DNA of 9,934 nt from contig CAKUXR010000045.1 of the NCBI GenBank assembly GCA_934700615.1, positions 1-9,934 of the forward strand, given 5' to 3'. The first letter of the stretch is position 1. Each line of letters opens with the position of its first letter. The notes beneath the pieces are model-generated. The model saw only the letters and a program-made list of their open reading frames with translations, searched no databases and was not told the DNA's origin. A program made the position numbers and the translations under genes. Shown here one piece after another: positions 1 to 7,831 of the stretch. The DNA is from an uncultured Bacteroidales bacterium (lineage in GTDB: Bacteria; Bacteroidota; Bacteroidia; Bacteroidales; UBA932).

Positions 1-2291
1 TATGCAAAGCCCGCGAAGTATCGGTTGATGACCCACCAGCTGAGCGGCGCCGCAATTACGAAGCTGGCCAGCACAATGCGTATATACTTGGCATTGAACA
101 TCTTGAGTATGTCGCCGACGCTTCCGCCCATCACTCTCCTGACTGCGATTTCACGGCTTCTATGCTGCGTGTCGAAAAGCACCAGGCCGAAGACTCCCAT
201 CAGGGAAATGATGATTGCAACCAGCGTAAATATGCTTATAAGCGTGGACAATCTGCTCTCCTGCCTGTACTGGGCACCGAGTTCCTTGTCGAAGAAATCT
301 AAGCTATACAGCTCGTCATCAGCATAAGGCACCATCTCTTTCACGGTCGCAAGCACGAACTTGATGACTGACTGGACATCAGCGCCCGGCGCGGTCCTTA
401 TATAAACCTGATGAAGTCCATCACGCCATCTGTTTTTACCGAATATGTAGAAGGCGAAATCACCACGACCATACTGCAAAGGCCTGAAATTAAAGTCCTT
501 ACAGATACCGGCAGTCACAGTCCCGTCCTCATGTCCGGGCGCAGGAGTGACAAAGTCCACGTCAAAATCTTTCTTCGCCTGCTCGTTGAATATCATCACT
601 CCGCCTTCAGACACCTCATCCGATTTCATGAAATCCCTGCCGTCCACGATATCTATTCCCATGAATTTCAGGAAATTGTACGCCACAGGGTAACATTGGA
701 AATTAATACTCTTTCCCTTATATTGGCGTCCCCAGCCCATCCTGGATCTTGCGACAATACTTCCGTCTGCCCACGTGATATCCTGAATCTGAGGATTGCT
801 GCGCAACTTGTCCTCGAATGCCTCATTCTGGGAACCGTACCAGCAGACATCATAAGGAATGTGACCGCTGAGGAGGCAGGACTTGTTGAAGCCCATGTCG
901 TAGTTCATCATGTAGGTATGCTGCATCTTGATGAACATGGCGCAGATAATCAACGACATTGATATGACGAACTGGAAGCCGATGAGCGCTGTACGGAGCC
1001 TGCGTCCCGAAACTGAACCGCTGAAGGAACCTTTCAGCACCAATGCCGGCTGGAAGGACGTGATGTAGAATGCCGGATAGATGCTTCCTAAGACCGCCGT
1101 CAGGACCGCAGCGCCGACCGTCATCGCCAGCACTGGAACATTGTCCCCGAAAACAGCCGAAGAGCCAAGAATACCGGCGACGCTGGTACGAAGAAGCAGG
1201 ATGACGATAATCGCGGCCAATGCCGATGCTATGGCGACAAGGCCTACCGATTCGAATATGAAGTTGAATATCAATGAAGTACGCGACACTCCGAAAATCT
1301 TGTAGGTATTCACGGACCTCAGCCTTGCAGGGACAAGCGCAAAGAAGAAATTGACGAAATTTATCAATGCGATGAGGATGATGAGCACCGCCACTGCGAG
1401 CAATGTCATGTCCGTGGTGAGATTTCCGGTGCGTCCCGGCTTGCCGTCAAGTTCTTTCGTATAAAAGAGTTCAGACAGAGGTATCAGCTTAATATTGAAC
1501 TCATTATTGATTTCATCAATATCTTCGTCAGAGAGTGTCTCACCCGCGCCATCATACAGTTTCTTGAAGTAATCGATAAGTATAGACTTCGATTTCTTCT
1601 CGAATTCTTCCTTCTGGGAAGCATTCTGGAGTTTCACGCAATATGGAAAAGACCACTCACTGCGATTATCAATATAGTTGTCTTTCAGGTCATAAACGGC
1701 ATTGACCGTACTCAGGTCGCTGTTTTCAGGAAAGTCCTTGTATATGAAAACTACCACTCTCGCCGATTTTTCACCCTGAGGGTCACTCCACGAAATGCTG
1801 TCTCCGAGTTTGAGATCATATTTCTTGGCAGAAGACTCTGATATGGCAATAGTTGCAGGCTTGGAAAGTTCATCAAGTGAGCCTTCCACGGCCTCGAAAT
1901 TCAAGGCCCGCAGTCCGCCGGCGGAATACTGATTGAGGTTCAGATTCATCTTTACCGGGGCATCATTCCGCCTCGTGTAGCAGACTTCGCCTAAAGGGGA
2001 CATGCTGAACACTCCTCCACCTTCCGACATGGAAGATCCTGAGACAAGGGCTTCTCCCAACGGCCTGTTCAAGAAAGTATTGAACTTTCCCTCAGCATAT
2101 TGCGAGGGGACAGACATTACGAATGTCCTGTCCGCGTCCTTCAGTGATTTGTTGTAGCCAAGGTTGAAGCAGACCTGCGTCATTATCACGTAGAAGGCAG
2201 CGAACGCCACTGCCATTCCTGTGATGTTCAGCAGGCTGGATACCTTGTACCGTTTGAGGGTGTTCAGAAAATTATTGAAAATGTATCTCAT
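1..2291 (-). CDS. FtsX/MacB-type ABC transporter permease B (3' end missing at window edge)
   Basis: Inner-membrane permease of an ABC export system. Reading the minus strand from the ATG at 2291, one uninterrupted frame of about 763 codons runs off the left edge; I checked the frame at both ends and at several interior points. It begins MRYIFNNFLN, with a first membrane helix around residues 20-40, then a long extracytoplasmic MacB-like domain, helices near 295-320, 345-368, 388-412 and 436-456, a second extracytoplasmic domain, and a helix near 686-708 followed by the FtsX-family motif SREIAVRRVMGG and a further helix near 740-760. By comparison with the neighbouring permease about 40-45 C-terminal residues are missing. 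The start overlaps the ATPase stop by one base (TAATG), suggesting translational coupling. The substrate cannot be told from sequence; macrolide, lipoprotein and peptide export are all seen in this superfamily. Confidence 0.9.
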   Translation of the reverse strand, partial: MRYIFNNFLNTLKRYKVSSLLNITGMAVAFAAFYVIMTQVCFNLGYNKSLKDADRTFVMSVPSQYAEGKFNTFLNRPLGEALVSGSSMSEGGGVFSMSPLGEVCYTRRNDAPVKMNLNLNQYSAGGLRALNFEAVEGSLDELSKPATIAISESSAKKYDLKLGDSISWSDPQGEKSARVVVFIYKDFPENSDLSTVNAVYDLKDNYIDNRSEWSFPYCVKLQNASQKEEFEKKSKSILIDYFKKLYDGAGETLSDEDIDEINNEFNIKLIPLSELFYTKELDGKPGRTGNLTTDMTLLAVAVLIILIALINFVNFFFALVPARLRSVNTYKIFGVSRTSLIFNFIFESVGLVAIASALAAIIVILLLRTSVAGILGSSAVFGDNVPVLAMTVGAAVLTAVLGSIYPAFYITSFQPALVLKGSFSGSVSGRRLRTALIGFQFVISMSLIICAMFIKMQHTYMMNYDMGFNKSCLLSGHIPYDVCWYGSQNEAFEDKLRSNPQIQDITWADGSIVARSRMGWGRQYKGKSINFQCYPVAYNFLKFMGIDIVDGRDFMKSDEVSEGGVMIFNEQAKKDFDVDFVTPAPGHEDGTVTAGICKDFNFRPLQYGRGDFAFYIFGKNRWRDGLHQVYIRTAPGADVQSVIKFVLATVKEMVPYADDELYSLDFFDKELGAQYRQESRLSTLISIFTLVAIIISLMGVFGLVLFDTQHRSREIAVRRVMGGSVGDILKMFNAKYIRIVLASFVIAAPLSWWVINRYFAGFA

Positions 2292-2971
2292 TACAATTCA
2301 TTCTTGACATCACTTACGATATGGCCGTCAAACAAGTCGATTGTACGCTGTGCCATAGCTGCATCCTTCTGTGAGTGGGTAACCATCACGATGGTCGTTC
2401 CCTCCCTGTTCAGTTCGCAGAGCAGGTCCATGACTTCCTTGCCGTTCTTGGAGTCGAGGTTTCCGGTAGGCTCATCGGCAAGAATCAGTTTAGGGTTTGC
2501 GACTACCGCACGTGCAATCGCAACACGCTGCTGTTGACCGCCTGAGAGCTGCTGAGGGAAATGCTTTGCCCTGTGGCTGATGTTCATGCGCGCCATCACT
2601 GCCTCCACTTTCTCCTTGCGCTCAGCCGCGCTGAAATCCATATATCTGAGTGGAAGTTCAATGTTCTCGAACACATTGAGTTCATCGATAAGGTTAAAGC
2701 TCTGGAATACGAAGCCGATGTTTCCTTTGCGGAACTTGGTACGGTCCTTTTCCTTCAGCTGCGCAACTTCCTGTCCCAGAAGCTGGTAACTGCCGGAAGT
2801 CGGGTTGTCCAGAAGGCCGAGGATATTCAGGAGCGTGGATTTTCCGCATCCTGAAGGGCCCATGATGGAGACGAATTCTCCGTCCTTGATTTCGAATGAT
2901 ACATTGTCGAGTGCAACTGTCTCGATTTCCTCAGTCCTGAAGACTTTGCAAATGTTTGTAATCTTGATCAT
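2291..2971 (-). CDS. ABC transporter ATP-binding protein (LolD/MacB class)
   Basis: Cytoplasmic ATPase that drives the two adjacent FtsX/MacB-type permeases. The 226-residue protein has every expected motif: Walker A GPSGCGKST at 38-46, Q-loop glutamine at 90, signature LSGGQ at 142-146, Walker B LILADE at 162-167, D-loop NLDS at 171-174 and the switch histidine at 199. Length and motif spacing fit the LolD/MacB/FtsE group of mechanotransmitting ABC ATPases. It lies 17 bases after the stop of permease A, and its TAA shares one base with the ATG of permease B, so the three genes look like one operon. The ATG at 2971 is preceded by an A-rich stretch with no Shine-Dalgarno, which is normal in Bacteroidota. 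The exported substrate is not determined. Confidence 0.95.
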   Translation of the reverse strand: MIKITNICKVFRTEEIETVALDNVSFEIKDGEFVSIMGPSGCGKSTLLNILGLLDNPTSGSYQLLGQEVAQLKEKDRTKFRKGNIGFVFQSFNLIDELNVFENIELPLRYMDFSAAERKEKVEAVMARMNISHRAKHFPQQLSGGQQQRVAIARAVVANPKLILADEPTGNLDSKNGKEVMDLLCELNREGTTIVMVTHSQKDAAMAQRTIDLFDGHIVSDVKNEL

Positions 2972-2988
2972 GATATATGTATTTTTAA

Positions 2989-5436
2989 TTATTCTGTCTT
3001 TATGCTGTCAGCCGGATTTGTTCCCGCTGTGCGTATTACGTAAATGTCTGATATGATGGCAACTATAGCCAGCGCTGCGACTATGGCGCCCACGAAAATC
3101 CACCAAGGGAGCCCCGCCTGAAGGCTAAAGTTCTGTTCCCAACGACCTGCTACAATGTAGGCCAGCACGGCTCCGACTGCCACGGACGGCAGGGCCACTG
3201 CCATGATATCGCGCAGAAACATTGACCTTATCTGGGAGAACTGGGCGCCGTTGACTCGACGGACCGCGATTTCCTTGCTGCGGCGACGGACTTCGTCAAT
3301 CGTGTAGCCGATGAGGCCGATCAGCGCGATAAAGAGCGTCACAATGCCTCCTGCGAGTATGGAGTTTCTCGTATTGAGGGTGTCCACGAAATTCGAGGCG
3401 GCGAGTTCATTGCACGTAATGACTCTATGCCATTGCCCGTCCAGTATTTTTCCTGTAAGTTCATCGGTTTTCTTAAGCTCTTCCGGGGACATCCTGTGAT
3501 ATTTTACGAATATGTAATGGAACGTTCCTGCATATTTTTCTGAGTCACAATAGAATATACCCATCGGGCGCCCGCCGAAATCGACTTCTGCCACGGAAAA
3601 GCCACCGGTATGCATATCGTCAATGATACCGCATATCCTAGTCGGAGCAGCACCATGTGAAGTAACCATCACTTCTCGTCCGAGGACATCGTCCCAGCCG
3701 GCAGTGTTTTTCATCATTTTCACGAAATTCCTGTCCACAATCATTTCCGCATCGCTGTTGAGAGTCGGATCGAAATTGCTTCCTTCCTGAATCTTGATGC
3801 CGAAGACATTGAAATAATGTTCATCCACATAATATGCGTCACGGATGTTGAACAGCTGACGGTCTTCGCCGGGAACACTCACATTGTCACCGCTATAGCC
3901 TGTGAAAGGGTTCTGATATGCAAAACAAGCATCTTCCACTCCGGAGAGGGAACGGACCTCATTCATCAGTGTATTCTTCTGAGGCTGAGTCGCTTCAGGC
4001 ATGGCTATCATCGCCACGTCATCATATTTGAATCCACGGTCCGCGTTCATCATCTTGTCATATTGCAAGTTGATCACGCTCATGACCACAGCCAGGAAAA
4101 CGACTGCCGCAAATTCTACAGCGAGGAGTCCGAGCTTCCACATGCGCTTGCCGGCGCGATAATTCCTGAATGCCGCAGCCACCGGAATCCGATTGAAGAA
4201 GAATGCGGGAAGGAGGCTGTTCAATGCCAGGAGCACGACTATTATTGTCAATGCCAATGCGAGCGGACGTCCGGTGAAGAGTGCAATGACATTGACACCG
4301 AGTATGGTCTCTATCATTGACCTGAACGTAAAGATGAGGATTGCGGCAACGGCGGCTGCGATTGCGGTGTGCACGAGCGCCTCTGCGAACATCATCCCGA
4401 AGATGTCTTTTGCGCTGCTGCCCAGGCATTTGCGGAGTGCCATTTCGCGTGCACGGATGGCGGCGGACGAAAGCACGATCAGGAGGTAATTCAGCATGGA
4501 CGTGAGCAGAAGCGCGAAGGCTACGAAGGCCAGCACAAGTGTCATATTCCTCTGAGTTTCATCTTCTTCATGGAATTTCACGAATGGTTTTATCGGAAAT
4601 TTCATTTCATATCCGGCTGCCCGCAACTCGTCCATCGGCATGTGCTTGTCCATGAAGCCGGGAAGTCCGTTTTCGATTTCGCTCGGGGCAATGCCTTTCT
4701 TCAGTTTTATGAATCCTTTGTAGCGGTCGTTGCCCACCATGTTCTCTGAACCGTCGTATATGAAATGCCCGATGCTCGGAATGGAGACTATCATGTCCAG
4801 CCTGTAAGATGAGTTCAGCGGGAATTCTTCATAGACGCCGCCGACCGTGAGTTCATATTTCTGCGTATCCCCGGCAATCGTGAATTTCTGTCCGAGCACG
4901 GCTGCCGCGGCCGCCTTTTCGTCCATTTTTTTGCCCGATGTCAATGCTGCCGCCATCTTGGTTGCCAACTTGGATGAGATCACCACATTTGCCTCAATGC
5001 CAAGGGTTTCTGTCAGGTTTCCGGCAAGGCAGTTCCGGTCAAAGACCTTGAAAAATGACGTATCGCTTAGACAGGTCAGTCCGGCATCCACGCGTTTGTT
5101 TGACTCCGGCATTAACAAGGAGGCGGTCTCGAATATATATGTAAACCTGGTGGCCTCCTCTATCTGCGGGAAGTATTCCTTCATCTTCGGGGCCACTCCT
5201 CCGGCGACTTGGGAATAGACCCGGTATATGCCGTTAAGTTCCATGGCTTCGTTCAGATAATATATCCTGTCGGCATCCTTGTAGAAGTCGTCAAATGTCT
5301 TTTCGAAGCAGACTTTGGAAGCCAACACGAGACCGACCGCAAGTCCGACGCCCAATGTCATGATTTTCAGGACGTTCCTGCGTCCTTTCATCGGCAATGT
5401 CCTGACTGCCGCATGTATGTAATTGAATATGTTCAT
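2989..5436 (-). CDS. FtsX/MacB-type ABC transporter permease A (full length)
   Basis: First gene of the ABC operon, an 815-residue inner-membrane permease with a duplicated FtsX core. Predicted helices by eye: about 24-42, 299-324, 352-371, 391-414, 436-456, 692-713, 743-763 and 779-801. Two large extracytoplasmic MacB-like domains sit between helices 1 and 2 and between 5 and 6. Each half carries the cytoplasmic family motif: REMALRKCLGSS at 330-341 and KEIAVRRVNGA at 721-731. The ATG at 5436 is the first in a frame that fits the short basic N-terminus (MNIFNYIHAAVRTLPMKGRR) of the family. Permease B has the same plan but clearly different sequence, so the complex is probably a heterodimer, or there are two alternative complexes sharing one ATPase. 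No signal peptide beyond helix 1. The substrate is unknown. Confidence 0.93.
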   Translation of the reverse strand: MNIFNYIHAAVRTLPMKGRRNVLKIMTLGVGLAVGLVLASKVCFEKTFDDFYKDADRIYYLNEAMELNGIYRVYSQVAGGVAPKMKEYFPQIEEATRFTYIFETASLLMPESNKRVDAGLTCLSDTSFFKVFDRNCLAGNLTETLGIEANVVISSKLATKMAAALTSGKKMDEKAAAAAVLGQKFTIAGDTQKYELTVGGVYEEFPLNSSYRLDMIVSIPSIGHFIYDGSENMVGNDRYKGFIKLKKGIAPSEIENGLPGFMDKHMPMDELRAAGYEMKFPIKPFVKFHEEDETQRNMTLVLAFVAFALLLTSMLNYLLIVLSSAAIRAREMALRKCLGSSAKDIFGMMFAEALVHTAIAAAVAAILIFTFRSMIETILGVNVIALFTGRPLALALTIIVVLLALNSLLPAFFFNRIPVAAAFRNYRAGKRMWKLGLLAVEFAAVVFLAVVMSVINLQYDKMMNADRGFKYDDVAMIAMPEATQPQKNTLMNEVRSLSGVEDACFAYQNPFTGYSGDNVSVPGEDRQLFNIRDAYYVDEHYFNVFGIKIQEGSNFDPTLNSDAEMIVDRNFVKMMKNTAGWDDVLGREVMVTSHGAAPTRICGIIDDMHTGGFSVAEVDFGGRPMGIFYCDSEKYAGTFHYIFVKYHRMSPEELKKTDELTGKILDGQWHRVITCNELAASNFVDTLNTRNSILAGGIVTLFIALIGLIGYTIDEVRRRSKEIAVRRVNGAQFSQIRSMFLRDIMAVALPSVAVGAVLAYIVAGRWEQNFSLQAGLPWWIFVGAIVAALAIVAIISDIYVIRTAGTNPADSIKTE

Positions 5437-5461
5437 CTGTTCTGTCCCGGAGGTTCCATCA

Positions 5462-5494
5462 ATGTCAATCTGCCGAGTCCTTCGGCATTGACAT
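5462..5494. promoter_or_regulatory. Bulged inverted repeat in the divergent intergenic region
   Basis: ATGTCAAT (5462-5469) and GCCGA (5472-5476) pair exactly with TCGGC (5482-5486) and ATTGACAT (5487-5494), giving a 13-bp stem with a two-base CT bulge and a five-base loop. It starts 26 bases upstream of the permease A start codon, so it is either in the 5' leader of the ABC operon or a protein-binding site. No T tract follows on either strand and the flanking genes diverge, so it is not an intrinsic terminator. Confidence 0.6.
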
Positions 5495-5592
5495 ATATCT
5501 CATCCGGTCAGAGTTTTGTTTTGCCACTCCTGTGCCATTATTTATAACACGCTGTTTTTCTGCACGTTACACAGGATATTCCATTTAAATGT

Positions 5593-5630
5593 TGTAAAAA
5601 AACTTTACATTCCTGTAAATTTACTTTACA
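5593..5630. promoter_or_regulatory. Two tandem palindromes, candidate operator
   Basis: TGTAAA-N5-TTTACA occurs at 5593-5609 and again at 5614-5630. The two 17-bp palindromes are offset by 21 bp, two turns of the helix, so a regulator could bind both on the same face. The downstream copy ends six bases before the -7 box at 5636 and covers where the -33 box should be, a position suited to repression. The half sites and spacing do not match a regulator I can name with confidence; BirA half sites look similar (TTGTAAAC) but are spaced much further apart. Confidence 0.55.
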
Positions 5631-5635
5631 TACAC

Positions 5636-5643
5636 TATCTTTG
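5636..5643 (+). promoter_or_regulatory. Bacteroidota -7 promoter element of the ketopantoate reductase homologue
   Basis: TATCTTTG matches the Bacteroidota TAnnTTTG consensus. A -33 TTTG at the usual 19-base distance is absent (CTGT at 5613-5616), which would make a weak or activator-dependent promoter. The likely transcription start near 5650 leaves a leader of about 16 bases before the ATG at 5666. Confidence 0.6.
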
Positions 5644-5665
5644 CGGAGCTAAAAAGACGAACATA

Positions 5666-6667
5666 ATGAGAGCAGCAATTTATGGCGCAGGTTCATTGGG
5701 AACCATTTTGGGCGCATTCATAAGCAAGAAAGGCGGTCAGATCGACCTTATCAATCATAATGAGAAGCATGTGGAGGCTCTCCGCAGAAATGGGGCGCAC
5801 GTCACGGGGACAACGGATTTCGTTCAGAAGGTCAATGCATTGACAGACAAGGAGATGACTGGTCTTTACGATATCATTTTCCTTATGACGAAGCAGCAGG
5901 ACAACATTGACACTGTCAATTTTCTGAAAGGTTTTCTGGCGGAGGACGGCGTCATCGTCACTCTCCAGAACGGTCTTCCGGAGCCTCAGATTGCGGAGAT
6001 TGTCGGGGAGCGGAGGGTGCTCGGGTGCACTGTGGCATGGGGCGCGACGATGACGGGTCCTGGAGTATGCGAACTGACCAGTTCTCCTGACAGCCTTACA
6101 TTTTCATTGGGCAGCATCTATAAGGAAAGAGGTTATCATTTCGAGGATGTAAAGTCAATGCTGGAGATGATGGGACCTGTGGAGGTGGATGAGAATTTCA
6201 TCGGCACGCGTTGGAGCAAGCTTCTTATCAATGCTTCGTTTTCCGGAATGAGCGCCGTTCTCGGATGCACTTTCGGCGAGGCGGCCAAGGATAAGGAGTC
6301 ACGCAGAATCGTCCAAAAACTTATAAAGGAGTGCATCGATGTTTGCGCTGCCTCGGGCATCAGAATCGAGCCTATCCAGGGCAAGGATGTGGTGAGACTT
6401 CTGGATTACCACAATGCGTTCAAGAAGTCTGTCTCGTTCTTTATCATACCGATAGCAATTCGCAAGCATGCGCGTCTGAAGGCTAGCATGTTGCAGGATA
6501 TCGAGCGCGGCAAGAAGACTGAGGTGGATTCCATCAATGGTGCGGTATGTGCCCAGGGGCGCAAGGCAGGTGTGCCGACTCCGTACAACGACAAGGTGGT
6601 GGAGATTATTCACGGCATCGAGAACGGAGAACTGAAGGCGTCGTGGGACAACTTGAAAAGATTTTAG
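5666..6667 (+). CDS. 2-dehydropantoate 2-reductase family protein (ketopantoate reductase, PanE/ApbA)
   Basis: NADPH-dependent reductase family that converts ketopantoate to pantoate in pantothenate and CoA synthesis; cytosolic. The 333-residue protein starts MRAAIYGAGSLG with the GxGxxG nucleotide-binding loop at 7-12, has QNG at 101-103 where the family keeps the substrate-side Asn-Gly, the probable catalytic lysine K185 in WSKLL, N189, and the C-terminal signature with E286 in KKTEVDSINGA followed by GVPTPYN at 302-308. An ATG 50 codons upstream at 5516 is open in frame, but it would run through the promoter and the palindromes, and the family begins at the Rossmann strand, so 5666 is the start. 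No good Shine-Dalgarno is present. Paralogues of this family act on other 2-oxo acids, so the exact substrate is not certain and I leave the symbol blank. Confidence 0.9.
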   Translation: MRAAIYGAGSLGTILGAFISKKGGQIDLINHNEKHVEALRRNGAHVTGTTDFVQKVNALTDKEMTGLYDIIFLMTKQQDNIDTVNFLKGFLAEDGVIVTLQNGLPEPQIAEIVGERRVLGCTVAWGATMTGPGVCELTSSPDSLTFSLGSIYKERGYHFEDVKSMLEMMGPVEVDENFIGTRWSKLLINASFSGMSAVLGCTFGEAAKDKESRRIVQKLIKECIDVCAASGIRIEPIQGKDVVRLLDYHNAFKKSVSFFIIPIAIRKHARLKASMLQDIERGKKTEVDSINGAVCAQGRKAGVPTPYNDKVVEIIHGIENGELKASWDNLKRF

Positions 6668-6738
6668 TAAGCATGAAAAAAGAAGTTGGTAAAGATTTGT
6701 GAAGGATTTTCGAGGATAGATTTCTTTTCGAAGATGGA

Positions 6739-6755
6739 GTGTACTGGACGTACAC
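6739..6755. repeat. Short inverted repeat between the reductase and dtd
   Basis: GTGTAC-TGGAC-GTACAC is a perfect 6-bp stem with a 5-base loop in the 163-base gap between the two plus-strand genes. No T tract follows, so it is not a typical intrinsic terminator. It may be chance. Confidence 0.35.
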
Positions 6756-6830
6756 GACTGATGAGGCAGGAATATAGACCGAAAAGACGAGCAAAGATTA
6801 CCAAGTTATTTTTTAAGGATTACTTAGGAC

Positions 6831-7283
6831 ATGAGACTTGTAATACAAAGGGTAAGAGAGGCGTCTGTCAGCATTGACGGAGAAAAGGTGTCGGCCATCG
6901 GCAAGGGGCTGCTGGTGCTGGTCGGCGTGGAGACCGGTGATACTGAGGATGATGTCAAGTGGCTGGTGGGCAAGACTGCCGGGCTCAGGATTTTCGATGA
7001 TGAGAACGGGGTGATGAACAGGAGTATCCAAGACATTGACGGTGAGGCGCTTGCAGTGTCGCAGTTCACATTGACGGCGTCCACGAGGAGGGGCAACCGT
7101 CCGTCATATATCCGCGCTGCCGGTCACGAACTGGCCGTTCCGCTTTATGAGAGGTATTGCGATTCGCTTGCTGAGGCTCTGGGCAAGCCGGTCGGCCGTG
7201 GTGTGTTCGGTGCGGACATGAAGGTGGCATTGGTCAATGACGGTCCGGTTACGATTATCATTGACTCGAAACTGAAGGAATAG
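6831..7283 (+). CDS. dtd: D-aminoacyl-tRNA deacylase (D-tyrosyl-tRNA deacylase)
   Basis: Cytosolic proofreading enzyme that hydrolyses D-aminoacyl-tRNAs (and glycine mischarged on tRNA-Ala), preventing D-residues from entering translation. The 150-residue length is typical. The family motifs are all present: the N-terminal MRLVIQRV strand, SQFTL at 77-81, GVFGADM at 124-130, and NDGPVT at 136-141 containing the Gly-cisPro pair (G138, P139) that screens substrate chirality. The ATG at 6831 has AAGGA at 6815-6819, 11 bases upstream, a comparatively good Shine-Dalgarno for this phylum. A degenerate -7 element (TATTTTTT at 6807-6814) overlaps the leader, but the gene may also be read from the upstream reductase promoter. 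It ends just before the ssrA promoter. Both dtd and ssrA belong to translation quality control, though their adjacency may not be functional. Confidence 0.97.
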   Translation: MRLVIQRVREASVSIDGEKVSAIGKGLLVLVGVETGDTEDDVKWLVGKTAGLRIFDDENGVMNRSIQDIDGEALAVSQFTLTASTRRGNRPSYIRAAGHELAVPLYERYCDSLAEALGKPVGRGVFGADMKVALVNDGPVTIIIDSKLKE

Positions 7284-7293
7284 TCTGCTCGAA

Positions 7294-7324
7294 TTTGACT
7301 TTTGCAAGAATTTATTTACCTTTG
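7294..7324 (+). promoter_or_regulatory. Promoter of ssrA
   Basis: TTTG at 7294-7297, exactly 19 bases, then TACCTTTG at 7317-7324: a full match to the Bacteroidota vegetative promoter consensus. It begins 10 bases after the dtd stop. Transcription would start near 7330, leaving a short 5' leader for RNase P to remove before the mature tmRNA end at 7340. Confidence 0.85.
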
Positions 7325-7339
7325 CCATCTATACTATCC

Positions 7340-7734
7340 GGGGATGTTCTGGTTTTGACAGCATTGATGTCGGGTGGTAAGCACGTCGAGCGTATGGCAC
7401 GTTTGCTCGTTAATATCAGCGGCCGTAAATTCAGTTGCTAACAACAACTATGCACTCGCTGCGTAATCAACTAGGTTGATCACCTTAATCGGGCCGCCAA
7501 GGTTGCGGCTCTGACGAGTATCCCGCAGACTTTAGGCCGGTTATGTTCTGAGTTCGGGGTATCATCCAAACCGGATGCACGGAGGGACTCCTTTAAACTC
7601 CGCCAAGACTTAAAGGATAAGCCCCGGTTAGCCCGTCATTCGGCAGGCCGGAGCCGACAATCAAAGGATGGATAAACGTGTAGAAAGCTATCTGGTGCGA
7701 TGTTTGGACGGCGGTTCGACTCCGCCCATCTCCA
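7340..7734 (+). ncRNA. ssrA: Transfer-messenger RNA (tmRNA)
   Basis: tmRNA rescues ribosomes stalled on broken mRNA and tags the nascent protein for proteolysis. The 5' acceptor strand GGGGATG (7340-7346) pairs with CATCTCC (7727-7733), with the conserved third-pair G-U wobble recognised by alanyl-tRNA synthetase. The T arm is GGCGG (7710-7714), loop TTCGACT, CCGCC (7722-7726). The internal reading frame resumes at GCT 7437-7439, preceded by CAGTT, which keeps the A at -4 important for resumption, and runs to TAA at 7464-7466, encoding ANNNYALAA. The 3' end is A7734 followed by CTA, so the CCA tail is not encoded and must be added. The four-pseudoknot region spans roughly 7467-7690; I did not resolve each knot. 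This is a one-piece, non-permuted tmRNA of 395 bases. Confidence 0.97.
7437..7466 (+). other. tmRNA tag-peptide reading frame
   Basis: Codons GCT AAC AAC AAC TAT GCA CTC, then GCT GCG and TAA, encode ANNNYALAA. The C-terminal ALAA is the usual degradation signal, and NYALAA matches the tag ends known from Bacteroidota, although the N-terminal half differs from the Bacteroides-type GETNYALAA. The resume codon is assigned by position and by the upstream CAGTT context. Confidence 0.8.
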
Positions 7735-7789
7735 CTAAAAGTCCATAATGGGCTAATTGCCAATATTTTACAGAGTCCATATCCCCCAA

Positions 7790-7811
7790 ACGGGACAAAA
7801 ACGGGACAAAA
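7790..7811 (+). repeat. Tandem direct repeat ACGGGACAAAA x2
   Basis: Two perfect 11-bp units occur at 7790-7800 and 7801-7811. Further CGGGAC cores lie at 7834-7839 (same orientation) and 7985-7990 (inverted, GTCCCG). Lying 56 bases past the ssrA end, they resemble arm-type binding sites for a tyrosine recombinase; that role is inferred. Confidence 0.6.
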
Positions 7812-7831
7812 TTTTTCCTTGTATGACGCCA

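Noticed and set aside
411..962. 183-codon plus-strand open frame
   Set aside because: It lies entirely antisense to the intact permease B frame and shows no family motif; it is a shadow of that gene.
4058..4429. 123-codon minus-strand frame rich in Arg and His
   Set aside because: It is an alternate frame inside permease A, with shadow-like composition and no motif.
5516..5665. N-terminal 50-codon extension of the ketopantoate reductase homologue
   Set aside because: It crosses the promoter and operator-like palindromes and precedes the Rossmann start; the encoded residues do not look like a signal peptide or domain.
6756..6785. CTGATGA followed by GAAA, resembling a hammerhead ribozyme core
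   Set aside because: Only two base pairs of stem II form and no convincing stem III with a cleavage triplet is present.
6674..6815. Possible decayed gene in the reductase-dtd gap (reads EDGVYWTYTTDEAG in one frame)
   Set aside because: The frame contains two stops in under 50 codons and matches no family I know; the gap is more simply an untranslated leader of dtd.
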